Of a stretch of DNA of 64,000 nucleotides, positions 1 through 8,777 are shown in pieces. A program made the translations under genes and the position numbers. Position 1 is the first letter of the stretch. Every line of letters begins with the position of its first letter. The stretch is taken from contig NZ_PCOU01000010.1 of assembly GCF_002979455.1 (NCBI RefSeq), forward strand, positions 82,431-146,430, given 5' to 3'. Source of the DNA: Chryseobacterium sp. MYb7 (GTDB lineage: Bacteria; Bacteroidota; Bacteroidia; Flavobacteriales; Weeksellaceae). The notes beneath the pieces are model-generated. The model did not search any database, had not been told where the DNA came from, and was given only the letters and a program-made list of their open reading frames with translations.

Positions 1-1133
1 TTTACCAGGACGGACAATTTGACGATGCCAGACTTGCGATTAATCTTACCCAAACGATTATTGAGAAAGGCGGAAGTGCTGTTAATTATGTAAAGGTAAT
101 CAACCTTTTGAAAGATGACTCTGATAAAGTAATAGGGGTGGTTGCAGAAGATCAGATTTCTAAGCAGCAATATCAGATTCATGGTAAAGTAGTCATCAAC
201 GCCACCGGTGTATTTACGAATGACATTCTTAATATGAATAACCCCAAGCATGGTAAATTAGTTGTACCAAGCCAGGGAATTCACCTTGTATTAGATAAAT
301 CTTTCCTGAAAAGTGATGACGCCATCATGATTCCTAAAACTTCAGACGGCAGGGTTTTATTTGTCGTTCCATGGCACGACAGAGCTTTAGTAGGAACTAC
401 GGATACTCTTTTAAAGGATGAAAGTTTCGAACCTCGTGCTTTAGAAGAAGAAATTAGTTTTGTTTTAAATACCGCCAGACAATATCTATCTAAGAAACCA
501 ACTCGTGAAGATGTAAAATCAGTTTTCGCAGGCCTTCGTCCACTTGCCGCTCCTAAAGACGGAAGCAAAAGTACAAAAGAGGTTTCCCGAAGCCATAAAG
601 TGATTACTTCAGAAACCGGATTAGTTTCTATTATCGGAGGAAAATGGACAACATACCGTAAAATGGCCGAAGATACAGTAGACGAAGCGATGAAAGTCCA
701 CAGGTTGGGTAACAATCCATCTAAAACAGAACATCTTTCCATTCATGGAAATGTAAAACCAGAACAGGTAGACAGAACCAATCACCTGTACGTTTACGGA
801 TCTGATATCCCCGCTATAAAAGCATTGCAGGAAAGCAATCCCCGTTATGCGCAAAAAATCCACCCTGATCATCCTTTCACTGTAGCAGAAGTTGTATGGG
901 CTGTAAGAACAGAAATGGCAGAAACTATTGAAGATATTCTGGCCAGAAGAGTACGTTTACTGTTTCTTGATGCAAGAGCTGCTATAGACAGTGCTCATAA
1001 CGTAGCAAGAATCATTGCTGAAGAAAAAGGATATTCTGAAGAATGGGCTCAGCAACAGGAAAATGAATTTATTGAATTAGCAAAAGGATATTTATTAACT
1101 CCTTATTCACCTAAAGTTATCAACCTAAATTAG
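1..1133 (+). CDS. glpD: Glycerol-3-phosphate dehydrogenase, 5'-truncated by window edge
   Basis: FAD-dependent oxidation of glycerol 3-phosphate to dihydroxyacetone phosphate at the inner membrane. The reading frame is open from base 3, so the gene begins before the window; about 376 C-terminal residues are present. The visible part has the DAO-type FAD fold continuation ([41 protein letters not shown]) and the C-terminal GlpD domain rich in Ala/Glu helices. It is followed after 10 bases by glycerol kinase and then by the glycerol channel, which fixes the role as glycerol catabolism. The codon at 108 is TTG and lies inside the gene, so it is not the start. Family assignment is firm. Confidence 0.95.
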   Translation, partial: YQDGQFDDARLAINLTQTIIEKGGSAVNYVKVINLLKDDSDKVIGVVAEDQISKQQYQIHGKVVINATGVFTNDILNMNNPKHGKLVVPSQGIHLVLDKSFLKSDDAIMIPKTSDGRVLFVVPWHDRALVGTTDTLLKDESFEPRALEEEISFVLNTARQYLSKKPTREDVKSVFAGLRPLAAPKDGSKSTKEVSRSHKVITSETGLVSIIGGKWTTYRKMAEDTVDEAMKVHRLGNNPSKTEHLSIHGNVKPEQVDRTNHLYVYGSDIPAIKALQESNPRYAQKIHPDHPFTVAEVVWAVRTEMAETIEDILARRVRLLFLDARAAIDSAHNVARIIAEEKGYSEEWAQQQENEFIELAKGYLLTPYSPKVINLN

Positions 1134-1143
1134 CATTATATAC

Positions 1144-2640
1144 ATGAATGAAAAACTAATTCTCGCTCTAGACCAGGGAACAACTTCCTCCAGAGCGATT
1201 CTCTTCAATCACAGCGGAGAAATCAAATATGTATCGCAAAAAGATTTCAGTCAGATATTCCCCACCCCAGGCTGGGTAGAGCATGATCCTAACGAAATCT
1301 GGTCATCACAAATCTCCGTAGCAGCAGAAGTTATAGCGAAAGCAGGTATCTCCGGACTGGAAGTTGCCGCTATCGGTATTACCAACCAACGTGAAACGAC
1401 AATCGTTTGGGACAAAGAAACCGGTGAGCCTATCTACAATGCAATTGTATGGCAAGACCGCAGGACCTCAAAGTACTGCGATGAACTGAAAGAACAAGGG
1501 CATGCAGAAATGATCAAAGAGAAAACAGGACTTGTTCTGGATGCTTACTTTTCAGCAACCAAACTGAAATGGATTCTTGATAATGTAGAAGGAGCAAGAC
1601 AAAAGGCGGAAGAAGGAAAATTATGTTTCGGAACTGTTGACACATGGCTTGTCTGGAAACTTACCCGTGGAAAAATGTTTATTACAGACGTTTCCAATGG
1701 CAGCAGAACAATGCTTCTGAATATTCATACCTTGGAATGGGATAATGATTTATTAGAATTATTCAACATTCCGAAAACTATTCTTCCTGAAGTAAAACAA
1801 AGCAGTGAAATATATGGTGAAACTGCCACTACTCTATTCTCTACCAAAATTCCGATTGCTGGAATTGCGGGCGACCAGCAGGCTGCTTTATTCGGACAAA
1901 TGTGCACTACTCCGGGAATGGTTAAAAACACATACGGAACAGGCTGTTTCTTATTAATGAATACAGGAACTGAAGCTGTTTCTTCTAAAAATAATCTGCT
2001 TACAACCGTAGCCTGGAAAATTAATGGAGAAGTGAACTATGCACTGGAAGGAAGTGTATTTGTAGGAGGTGCAGCCATTCAATGGTTGAGAGACGGTCTT
2101 AAAATTATTCATTCTTCAGATCAGGTGAACGAACTGGCTGCTTCTGTGCCAGATAATGGCGGAGTGTATTTCGTTCCTGCATTGACTGGTCTTGGCGCCC
2201 CTTACTGGGATCAATATGCACGAGGAACTATTGTAGGAATTACCCGCGGTACTACTGACGCACATATCGCAAGAGCTACGCTGGAAGGAATAGCATTCCA
2301 GGTTTATGAGATTGTAAAAGCTATGGAAGCAGATTCCGGAAGAGCAAGCCTTGAATTAAGAGTAGACGGTGGTGCTTCTGCAAGTGATCTTCTGATGCAG
2401 ATACAGTCTGACCTATTCGGTTTCAAAACTACGAGACCTAAAACACTTGAAACAACAGCACTAGGAGCAGCTTATCTTGCCGGCCTTGCTGTAGGATATT
2501 GGAAAAACATTGATGAAATTCAGGAACAATGGATTATAGATAAAGACTTCCACCCTCAATTGAGCAGGGAGCAAGTAGATAAAATGACCCATTTCTGGAA
2601 GAAAGCTGTAAAAAGCGCTCAAAGCTGGATAGAAGATTAA
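1144..2640 (+). CDS. glpK: Glycerol kinase
   Basis: ATP-dependent phosphorylation of glycerol to glycerol 3-phosphate, the substrate of the upstream dehydrogenase. The 498-residue length is normal for the FGGY kinase family. Visible signatures are the N-terminal phosphate-binding motif [15 protein letters not shown] (about residues 6-20), the GWVEHDP segment, the WQDRRTS motif, and the second FGGY signature near residue 340 ([12 protein letters not shown]). The ATG at 1144 lies 10 bases after the glpD stop and gives a full N-terminus with no extension. It is the middle gene of a glpD-glpK-glpF transcript; no internal promoter or terminator is visible. Confidence 0.97.
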   Translation: MNEKLILALDQGTTSSRAILFNHSGEIKYVSQKDFSQIFPTPGWVEHDPNEIWSSQISVAAEVIAKAGISGLEVAAIGITNQRETTIVWDKETGEPIYNAIVWQDRRTSKYCDELKEQGHAEMIKEKTGLVLDAYFSATKLKWILDNVEGARQKAEEGKLCFGTVDTWLVWKLTRGKMFITDVSNGSRTMLLNIHTLEWDNDLLELFNIPKTILPEVKQSSEIYGETATTLFSTKIPIAGIAGDQQAALFGQMCTTPGMVKNTYGTGCFLLMNTGTEAVSSKNNLLTTVAWKINGEVNYALEGSVFVGGAAIQWLRDGLKIIHSSDQVNELAASVPDNGGVYFVPALTGLGAPYWDQYARGTIVGITRGTTDAHIARATLEGIAFQVYEIVKAMEADSGRASLELRVDGGASASDLLMQIQSDLFGFKTTRPKTLETTALGAAYLAGLAVGYWKNIDEIQEQWIIDKDFHPQLSREQVDKMTHFWKKAVKSAQSWIED

Positions 2641-2662
2641 TTCACTTATAAAAAAAACTTAT

Positions 2663-3394
2663 ATGACCCCATTTATTGCAGAAGTTATCGGAACGATGCT
2701 TCTTATATTGTTAGGCAACGGTGTTGTAGCCAATGTTGTCTTAAAAGATACGAAAGGAAATAATTCCGGATGGATCGTTATTACTACCGCATGGGCACTT
2801 GCCGTTTTCGTGGGAGTAACCGTTGCCGGGCCAATAAGTGGGGCTCACCTGAACCCGGCTGTAACTATTGGTCTTGCAGCTGCAGGAAAATTTTCATGGG
2901 ATTTGGTTCCGTCTTATATCGCCGCTCAAATGATCGGAGGAATGCTGGGTGCTTTTCTGGTATGGTTATTTAATAAAGATCATTTTGCCATTACAGAAGA
3001 TGAAGGGGCTAAACTGGCTTGTTTCAGTACAAGTCCTGCCATCAGAAAAACATCTTCTAATCTGATCAGCGAAATCATTGGAACATTCGTTCTGGTATTC
3101 GTTATTTTTCATTTTTCAGATCCGAGTATCTCTTTACAGGCAGATCCAACCGCAAAAGTAGGATTAGGCACAGTAGGGGCTATTCCGGTTACCTTTCTTG
3201 TATGGGTAATAGGATTATCGCTTGGAGGTACTACAGGATATGCAATCAACCCTGCAAGAGATCTTGCTCCAAGAATCATGCATGCCATCTTACCTGTAAA
3301 AGGAAGCAGTGATTGGGGATATGCCTGGATTCCGGTAGTAGGTCCTGTTACAGGAGCTATTATCGCAGCAGTTTTATATGGATTTTTAAAATAA
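2663..3394 (+). CDS. glpF: Glycerol uptake facilitator (aquaglyceroporin)
   Basis: Six-helix MIP-family channel of 243 residues in the inner membrane, admitting glycerol by facilitated diffusion so that GlpK can trap it. Both half-helix signatures are present: GAHLNPAVT near residue 63 and GYAINPARDLAPR near residue 195. The Asp after the second NPAR is the residue typical of glycerol-conducting rather than water-only members (family knowledge). The gene starts 22 bases after glpK and ends 6 bases before the next gene, so all four genes are probably one transcript. Confidence 0.95.
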   Translation: MTPFIAEVIGTMLLILLGNGVVANVVLKDTKGNNSGWIVITTAWALAVFVGVTVAGPISGAHLNPAVTIGLAAAGKFSWDLVPSYIAAQMIGGMLGAFLVWLFNKDHFAITEDEGAKLACFSTSPAIRKTSSNLISEIIGTFVLVFVIFHFSDPSISLQADPTAKVGLGTVGAIPVTFLVWVIGLSLGGTTGYAINPARDLAPRIMHAILPVKGSSDWGYAWIPVVGPVTGAIIAAVLYGFLK

Positions 3395-3400
3395 AAACAA

Positions 3401-4213
3401 ATGATGAAAAAAGTCTTAAAGGGGATCTTCCTTCTTGCCATCGGCACAGGAAGATTATTTTCACAGGAAAATGGCGAAACCAAGGAAACCAAAGAAGGCA
3501 GGCTTGATTTTACAGCCAACATTCAGAACAATCACTTATGGAGAGGGCTTATTATTACAGACAAACCTGTTGTAATGGGAAATCTTTCTTATGCCTTAGA
3601 TGCGGAAAAGAAATGGAAGGTAGGAATTTGGGGTGCATCTGCATTAGCAGATGATAAGGACAACACTCATTATAAGGAGATCAATTATTATGTTCAATAT
3701 TCCAACGGACGTTTTTATATTGGATTATGGGATCTTTATAACTCCCGAAACATCAATACTGCAGTGGCTGCTGATGATATCTTCAGCTATTCGCAGAGGA
3801 GGACTGCCCATATCATTGATTTAAGAACAAACTATACTTTCGGCCCTTCATTCCCGATCAATATTGAAGCTGATATCATGCTGTATGGTGGGGCTAACGC
3901 AGGAGAAGTTATTCTGGAAGCTGATGGAACCTACAAAAAGAACAGATACTCTACTTATGTACAGGCAAGCTATCCTGTCATTAAGGGAGAGAAAGTGAAT
4001 CTGGATGCATTTGTAGGAGCAGGATTTGCGCTCAACGACAAAACATTTTTATATGGCAATGGCAAAAACAGCTTTGACATCGTGAATGTAGGAGTAAAAG
4101 CTGGAAAAGTAGTTAAGATTACCGATCATTACAGCCTTCCTGTCTCTATGATGGCCATGTGGAATCCGTCCAATAAATATGCAAGAATTCAACTTGCAGC
4201 AACGGTTTTTTAA
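3401..4213 (+). CDS. Outer-membrane beta-barrel protein of the glycerol operon
   Basis: A 270-residue protein with a signal peptide (MMKKVLKGIFLLAIGTGRLFS, cleavage near QE) followed by alternating hydrophobic and aromatic strands (NHLWRGLIITDKPVV, EINYYVQYSNGRFYIGLWDLY, DAFVGAGFALND) and a C-terminal Phe (QLAATVF), the pattern of outer-membrane barrels. I do not recognise a named family. Its place as last gene of the glpDKF operon, 6 bases after glpF and just before a terminator, suggests an outer-membrane route or accessory for glycerol or glycerol phosphodiesters; that role is inference. The start could be the first or second Met at 3401/3404. Confidence 0.75.
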   Translation: MMKKVLKGIFLLAIGTGRLFSQENGETKETKEGRLDFTANIQNNHLWRGLIITDKPVVMGNLSYALDAEKKWKVGIWGASALADDKDNTHYKEINYYVQYSNGRFYIGLWDLYNSRNINTAVAADDIFSYSQRRTAHIIDLRTNYTFGPSFPINIEADIMLYGGANAGEVILEADGTYKKNRYSTYVQASYPVIKGEKVNLDAFVGAGFALNDKTFLYGNGKNSFDIVNVGVKAGKVVKITDHYSLPVSMMAMWNPSNKYARIQLAATVF

Positions 4214-4236
4214 TCTGATTTTAGCTAAATTATAGA

Positions 4237-4265
4237 AAAGCCACTCCTTTTGGGGTGGTTTTTAT
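4237..4265 (+). terminator. Terminator of the glycerol operon
   Basis: An 11-bp stem, arms AAAGCCACTCC and GGGGTGGTTTT with a TTTT loop, running into a T-rich stretch. It lies 24 bases after the stop of the barrel gene. The same stem recurs, nearly base for base, at 4830-4857 after the next gene. Confidence 0.85.
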
Positions 4266-4326
4266 TACACCTCGGCTTAAAAAGGAGAATTGCTTAAAAA
4301 TACACTGTAAAAAAAACCATACAATA

Positions 4327-4372
4327 ACCGGGTTTTTACGGAGGCTCCTTTGCTTAAATATATTTACTTTTG
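4327..4372 (+). promoter_or_regulatory. Promoter with ACCGGG element, copy 1
   Basis: Element ACCGGGTTTTTACGG (4327-4341) stands exactly 23 bp before a flavobacterial -7 box TACTTTTG (4365-4372). The same element and the same 23-bp spacing occur upstream of the next gene (4877-4922). The fixed spacing suggests an activator site or alternative -33 element; the binding factor is unknown. The start codon chosen for the downstream gene is 13 bases after the box. Confidence 0.6.
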
Positions 4373-4384
4373 AAAAAAATATGT

Positions 4385-4807
4385 ATGAAAAAGATTTTCA
4401 GTTTACTGATTCTGTGTATTAGTCTTTTTACTTTGGCCCAGCAGGTGAAAGTTCCTTTTACCGGACACAGAAGCTTTGATATCATGAAAGGTTACAGTGG
4501 CACCGGTACACCTCATTATTATGTGGATATTAAAAAGAGTGGTGATGTTCATTTTGGATATGTTCAGGTGAATCAGGCTGACGGAAAAGAAACAAAAGAA
4601 GAAATAAATGCCGGACAATATGCTCCTAATAAAGTCATGAAAGTAGGTTTTAAGGAATATGAAGAGAATTTTTTGGTGAAATTTGACAAAGATAAAATCT
4701 ATCTTACCGATGAAAGAGGAAATATTCTACACCTTGAGGACTGCTGTTCATCCAGTGAGAGTGTTAATAAAGACACGTGTAAGTGTGAAAGTGAACTTTA
4801 TAAGTAG
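4385..4807 (+). CDS. Small exported protein of unknown function
   Basis: I do not recognise this family. From the ATG at 4385 it is 140 residues with a clear signal peptide (MKKIFSLLILCISLFTLAQQ). An in-frame TTG at 4370 would add five residues but overlaps the -7 box and is disfavoured. The mature part is charged, with a short beta-rich core (HYYVDIKKSGDVHFGYVQVN) and a C-terminal tail carrying four Cys (EDCCSSS and DTCKCESE), which could bind metal or form disulfides. It is monocistronic, with its own promoter and terminator. It shares promoter and terminator sequence with its right-hand neighbour, so the two are probably co-regulated (inference). Confidence 0.75.
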   Translation: MKKIFSLLILCISLFTLAQQVKVPFTGHRSFDIMKGYSGTGTPHYYVDIKKSGDVHFGYVQVNQADGKETKEEINAGQYAPNKVMKVGFKEYEENFLVKFDKDKIYLTDERGNILHLEDCCSSSESVNKDTCKCESELYK

Positions 4808-4829
4808 TTAAAATTGTATATATAGAGAG

Positions 4830-4857
4830 AGCCACTCCATCTGGGGTGGTTTTCTTT
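4830..4857 (+). terminator. Terminator after the 140-aa gene
   Basis: Stem AGCCACTCC / GGGGTGGTT with an ATCT loop followed by TTCTTTTT, starting 23 bases after the stop. It is nearly identical to the terminator at 4237-4265. Confidence 0.85.
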
Positions 4858-4876
4858 TTGTAGTGAAATGCCAATC

Positions 4877-4922
4877 ACCGGGATTTTACGGTTTATATTC
4901 TGCCTGAATATCCTTATTTTTG
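4877..4922 (+). promoter_or_regulatory. Promoter with ACCGGG element, copy 2
   Basis: ACCGGGATTTTACGG (4877-4891), then 23 bp, then -7 box TATTTTTG (4915-4922). This copy ends in CGGT, so its outer four bases form an inverted repeat (ACCG/CGGT). It matches the module at 4327-4372 in sequence and spacing. Confidence 0.6.
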
Positions 4923-4939
4923 ATGAGTGATTTATCCCC

Positions 4940-5917
4940 ATGAAAAATTATAAAATCCTTTTTCTGCTTATCTTTTCCCTTATTGTGTCATGCAGCAAGA
5001 AAGAAAATCATCCTTACACGTTTTATTACTGGAAAACCAAATTAAAACTTGACAGCGAGGAGAAGAAAGCATTGGACAAATCAACTGTTCCTTATTTGTA
5101 CACAAGATTCTTTGATGTAGATAAAGTGAACGGAAAATTTCAGCCAGTGGCTGTTATTACTAAAGACAAAAGTTTTCAGACTGACAAGCAGATTGTCCCT
5201 ACAGTTTTCATTACCAATCAGACCTTGCTGGGTATTTCTGCGGATGAAATCAAATTTCTGGCGGAAAGTATTCATCATTTAGTTCAAAAGAAAGCGGAAG
5301 AATATCAACTGAAAACCAATAACGAAATCCAAATCGACTGTGACTGGACAGCTGGAACGAGGAATGATTATTTTAAATTTCTGAAAGAGCTCAAAAGAGT
5401 TTCCGGAAAAGAAATTACCTGCACCCTTCGTCTTCATCAGGTGAAAGATAAAAAACTGACCGGAATTCCTCCTGTGGAAAAAGTCTATCTGATGTGCTAC
5501 TCTACTTCATCCCCCTTGGAAAAATCTGACAAGAATTCTATTCTGGATGTTAGCATTCTGAAAAGCTATCTTTCAAAAATGGAAGAATATCCCATCAAAA
5601 AAGTTGAAGTGGCACTTCCTATTTATTCATGGGGAATTGTCACCAATCATTTAGGGAAGCATAAACTGATTAATGCCTTATCCAAAAGAGATCTGGAAAA
5701 TCCCAACTTTAAGAAAACGTCCGATCATGAGATTGAAGTTCTGAAAGATGGATTCTACTTTGGAAGTTATTTAAACAAAGGCTTTACAATAAAGATAGAG
5801 GAAATTTCTGAAGATCAGCTAAACGATGTTATACAGTTTTTACAGAAAAAAATCCCACATTTTACTATTATTTATTATCAATTAGATAGTAAATTTGTGT
5901 CAGACAGGAAATTTTAA
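4940..5917 (+). CDS. Lipoprotein, possibly TIM-barrel-like (DUF3142-like)
   Basis: A 325-residue predicted lipoprotein: the signal sequence ends in a lipobox (SLIVSC, Cys at residue 18). The body has alternating strands and helices; the segment EIQIDCDWTAGTRNDYFKFL near residue 128 and later VYLMCYSTS and VEVALPIYSWG resemble the barrel strands of glycoside-hydrolase-like proteins such as DUF3142. That resemblance is from memory of family patterns and is weak. The gene has its own promoter and is followed after 80 bases by a 906-residue exported protein, with no clear terminator between, so the two may be co-transcribed. Confidence 0.65.
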   Translation: MKNYKILFLLIFSLIVSCSKKENHPYTFYYWKTKLKLDSEEKKALDKSTVPYLYTRFFDVDKVNGKFQPVAVITKDKSFQTDKQIVPTVFITNQTLLGISADEIKFLAESIHHLVQKKAEEYQLKTNNEIQIDCDWTAGTRNDYFKFLKELKRVSGKEITCTLRLHQVKDKKLTGIPPVEKVYLMCYSTSSPLEKSDKNSILDVSILKSYLSKMEEYPIKKVEVALPIYSWGIVTNHLGKHKLINALSKRDLENPNFKKTSDHEIEVLKDGFYFGSYLNKGFTIKIEEISEDQLNDVIQFLQKKIPHFTIIYYQLDSKFVSDRKF

Positions 5918-5997
5918 TCTCTTGCAGATAGAGGCAAACTGCCAGAACCATACCATCATACAATATTAAATTAAAAATAAAAAACACTACACACCCT

Positions 5998-8718
5998 ATG
6001 AAAAAGTACATTCTTTCACTTGCGGTTGTATCACTTTTCTATACACAATCTGACGCCTGTGCGTGGTCAGATCCTGATTATGATTACTTCAACCTTTTTA
6101 CACAAACCATCATCAAGGACAAGGCTTATCTTCCTTTTCTGCACAACTATTCAAGCAGATTTTATGGAGGATATAATTCATCATTGATTCCTGATGACAA
6201 TATCGAAACATGGAAAAAGTTCTTCAACAATCAGCTTAGCTATTCTGAAACCCAGAATCTGGTGTATAAGATCAGTATGAACGATCTGAATGCTTTAAAG
6301 AACGGAAATCCTGCCAATCCACTTTTACAAAAACTAGGCACCGGATTTTACCAGAAATATAAGGACGGTATTGATTATTTGATTGAGGCCAAATATATTG
6401 AACCTTTTATGAGCATCAATTATATTGAAAGCGAGAACTCATTCTATTACGATAGAGATACCAACAGAAAAAATGCCACAGCTATTGATTATCATAAAAC
6501 CATTGCAGCCTTAACGTCTTTGTACAATGCAGCGAGAAATCCTGAAATCAAACAACGTTACGGCTATCAGTTGGTAAGATTAAATCATTATACAAGAAAC
6601 TATGATTCTGCAGTACAGGCTTTCAAAACTTATGTTGCTCCTATAAAACTAAAGGGGTCGGTTTACTTCATGTCCCTGGATCAGCTGGCGGGAGCTCAAA
6701 GAGGATTGGAAATGAACAGTGATGCCAACTGGAACTTTTTTCAGGTATTCATGAACAGCAAAGACCGCAAGGAATCTGCATTTGTTTCTATGAAGCTTTC
6801 GGATACGGCATCTTTCAGCAATATCCTGAAAAGAGCCAATACGAATGATGAAAAAAATATGGCTTATTTCCTTTTAGGATATGAAGATTTCAACAATCCT
6901 ATTCCGATGATGGAAAAGATGTATGAAATCAATCCTGATTCTGAGATCCTGAAGGTAATGGCAGCAAGAAGTATCAATGAACTTGAAAGAAGCTATCTGC
7001 CTACTTATTACTATACTTCAGAGGCTCAAAAAACAGAAGCAAAGGAAAACTCTAAGGACAATGCTTCAAAGAACCAATCAACAGATCAAACCAAAACTGA
7101 GGTAAAAGAAGAAAAGCTTTCTTTCTGGCAGAAAATTGTAAGGTTCTTTAAAAATCTTTTCGGAGGTTCAAAATCAGAAAAAACAGGTGATAATGCTAAG
7201 GCTGATCAAAGTGATGATGAATTATTCAGCAATCCGGACAGAATTCCGTTCTACAACAGAACGGGCTATTATTACGATGAAAAAAGACAGGACTTTCTGG
7301 ACAGCCTGGAGAAATTCACCGATAAAACCAAAGAAAAGTCTAAAGATGAATACTGGCAGATTGCAGATGCTTATCTTAAATTTTTAAAGAAAGACTATAA
7401 AGCGAGTTCTGAAATTTTGAATGACATCAAAACAACCAATCCGGAATATCTGGAGGAAATAAAAAGAATGAAAGTTCTTAATGATATTGTTTCCCAACCT
7501 AAAATTGATGCAGAATATGAAGATCATTTAATGAAAGATTATGCTGAGTATTTTGTGGAGAAAAAAGTAGTGAAAGATACAGCAGCAACAGATAATTTCG
7601 ATTATTATGGAGAAGCTCCGTCTACTGCGGATTTCCTTAAAGATGTGATTGCCAACCGTTATTTCCTTCAGGGAGAGGATGGAAAATCTTTCCTGATGAA
7701 TAACAAACTTTCGGATCTCCAATATAACCCGAATTCAAGTTTAGTAAAAAGTGTGGAAGAGTTTTACAGAAAGCCAAACAAAACACAGTTTGAACAGCAG
7801 ATCATTGCGAAAAACATGGATAGTGTAGGTAGCGTAGATGCATTCTTCAGCACCATTTACGGAGACAGAGCCATGAGACTTGCCGATTTTGAAAAGGCGA
7901 AAGCTTATTATGAAAAAGCAAAAAGCTTCGCGGGTATTCCAAGACAAAATTATGACTGGAATGAAAAGAGCAGTCAAACCATCACCCCAAAACAATATAC
8001 TCCTGCTGAATACAACGGATTTAAAAATATTTCAAATCTTGTATTCGGACATAATGTTTGGGAAAGCTTCGGAAGTGCTGATACCGAAAGTATGAAAGCG
8101 GAAAACTATACTGATTTCCCTTTCATCAAAACAAGCATGGATAAACTTGAACTGGCAGATGCACTGATTAAATTGAAAAAAATTGGAAACGGGACAGGTG
8201 AAAAAGCAGCCAAAGCCAATCAGCTTATCGGTAACTTACTTTACAATACTTCTATTCTAGGATATTACCGTGAATTGTTTGTAATGGATATCGACAACAG
8301 CAACGGAGGTAAATACAACTTCTGGAACACCGACAGAAAGAACCCTTACAAGTATTATTATAAAAACTTCCTGGACACTTCTTATATTGAACCTGATAAT
8401 TTTGATCTGAGTATCAATTACTATCAAAAGGCACTTAAGCTTTCCAACAACAAGGAAGAAAAAGCAAGAATCTTATTCCAGATGGCAAGTGCTGAGCAGG
8501 GTAAATATTACCAGTATGAAGCTAAAGCACCAAAAGATTTTGATTACTCAGATCCTAAATGGTCTGAAAAAGAAGATGCCCGCCAAAAAGAAATGGACAA
8601 CCTTAAAAACCAAAAATACAGAACTTATTTCGTTCAGTTGAAAGCTCAGTATTCTGATACCGAGACAACGAAAAACCTAATGGGCAGCTGTAGTTATTTC
8701 AGCTATTTTATGAGATAA
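5998..8718 (+). CDS. Large exported TPR-like protein, function unknown
   Basis: A 906-residue protein with an N-terminal signal peptide (MKKYILSLAVVSLFYTQSDA, then CAWSDPDYDYFNLF). Long runs of amphipathic helices with recurring pairs such as DFEKAKAYYEKAKSF (about residue 628) and FDLSINYYQKALKLSNNKEEKARILFQMA (near residue 805) point to tetratricopeptide-like repeats. A charged, low-complexity Lys/Glu/Ser insert at about residues 345-410 carries a short amphipathic stretch (LSFWQKIVRFFKNLFGG). There is no sorting domain, so it probably stays in the periplasm or on the outer membrane. The family occurs in Bacteroidetes as a hypothetical protein; function is not known to me. Confidence 0.8.
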   Translation: MKKYILSLAVVSLFYTQSDACAWSDPDYDYFNLFTQTIIKDKAYLPFLHNYSSRFYGGYNSSLIPDDNIETWKKFFNNQLSYSETQNLVYKISMNDLNALKNGNPANPLLQKLGTGFYQKYKDGIDYLIEAKYIEPFMSINYIESENSFYYDRDTNRKNATAIDYHKTIAALTSLYNAARNPEIKQRYGYQLVRLNHYTRNYDSAVQAFKTYVAPIKLKGSVYFMSLDQLAGAQRGLEMNSDANWNFFQVFMNSKDRKESAFVSMKLSDTASFSNILKRANTNDEKNMAYFLLGYEDFNNPIPMMEKMYEINPDSEILKVMAARSINELERSYLPTYYYTSEAQKTEAKENSKDNASKNQSTDQTKTEVKEEKLSFWQKIVRFFKNLFGGSKSEKTGDNAKADQSDDELFSNPDRIPFYNRTGYYYDEKRQDFLDSLEKFTDKTKEKSKDEYWQIADAYLKFLKKDYKASSEILNDIKTTNPEYLEEIKRMKVLNDIVSQPKIDAEYEDHLMKDYAEYFVEKKVVKDTAATDNFDYYGEAPSTADFLKDVIANRYFLQGEDGKSFLMNNKLSDLQYNPNSSLVKSVEEFYRKPNKTQFEQQIIAKNMDSVGSVDAFFSTIYGDRAMRLADFEKAKAYYEKAKSFAGIPRQNYDWNEKSSQTITPKQYTPAEYNGFKNISNLVFGHNVWESFGSADTESMKAENYTDFPFIKTSMDKLELADALIKLKKIGNGTGEKAAKANQLIGNLLYNTSILGYYRELFVMDIDNSNGGKYNFWNTDRKNPYKYYYKNFLDTSYIEPDNFDLSINYYQKALKLSNNKEEKARILFQMASAEQGKYYQYEAKAPKDFDYSDPKWSEKEDARQKEMDNLKNQKYRTYFVQLKAQYSDTETTKNLMGSCSYFSYFMR

Positions 8719-8730
8719 TATAAACCATAA

Positions 8731-8757
8731 AAAAACCTCTGAGTGATCAGAGGTTTT
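8731..8757. terminator. Bidirectional terminator
   Basis: Stem AACCTCTGA / TCAGAGGTT with GTGA loop, flanked by A-tract on the left and T-tract on the right, between two convergent genes. It can serve both. Confidence 0.85.
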
Positions 8758-8777
8758 TTATTTTATTTTTTGTTCAC

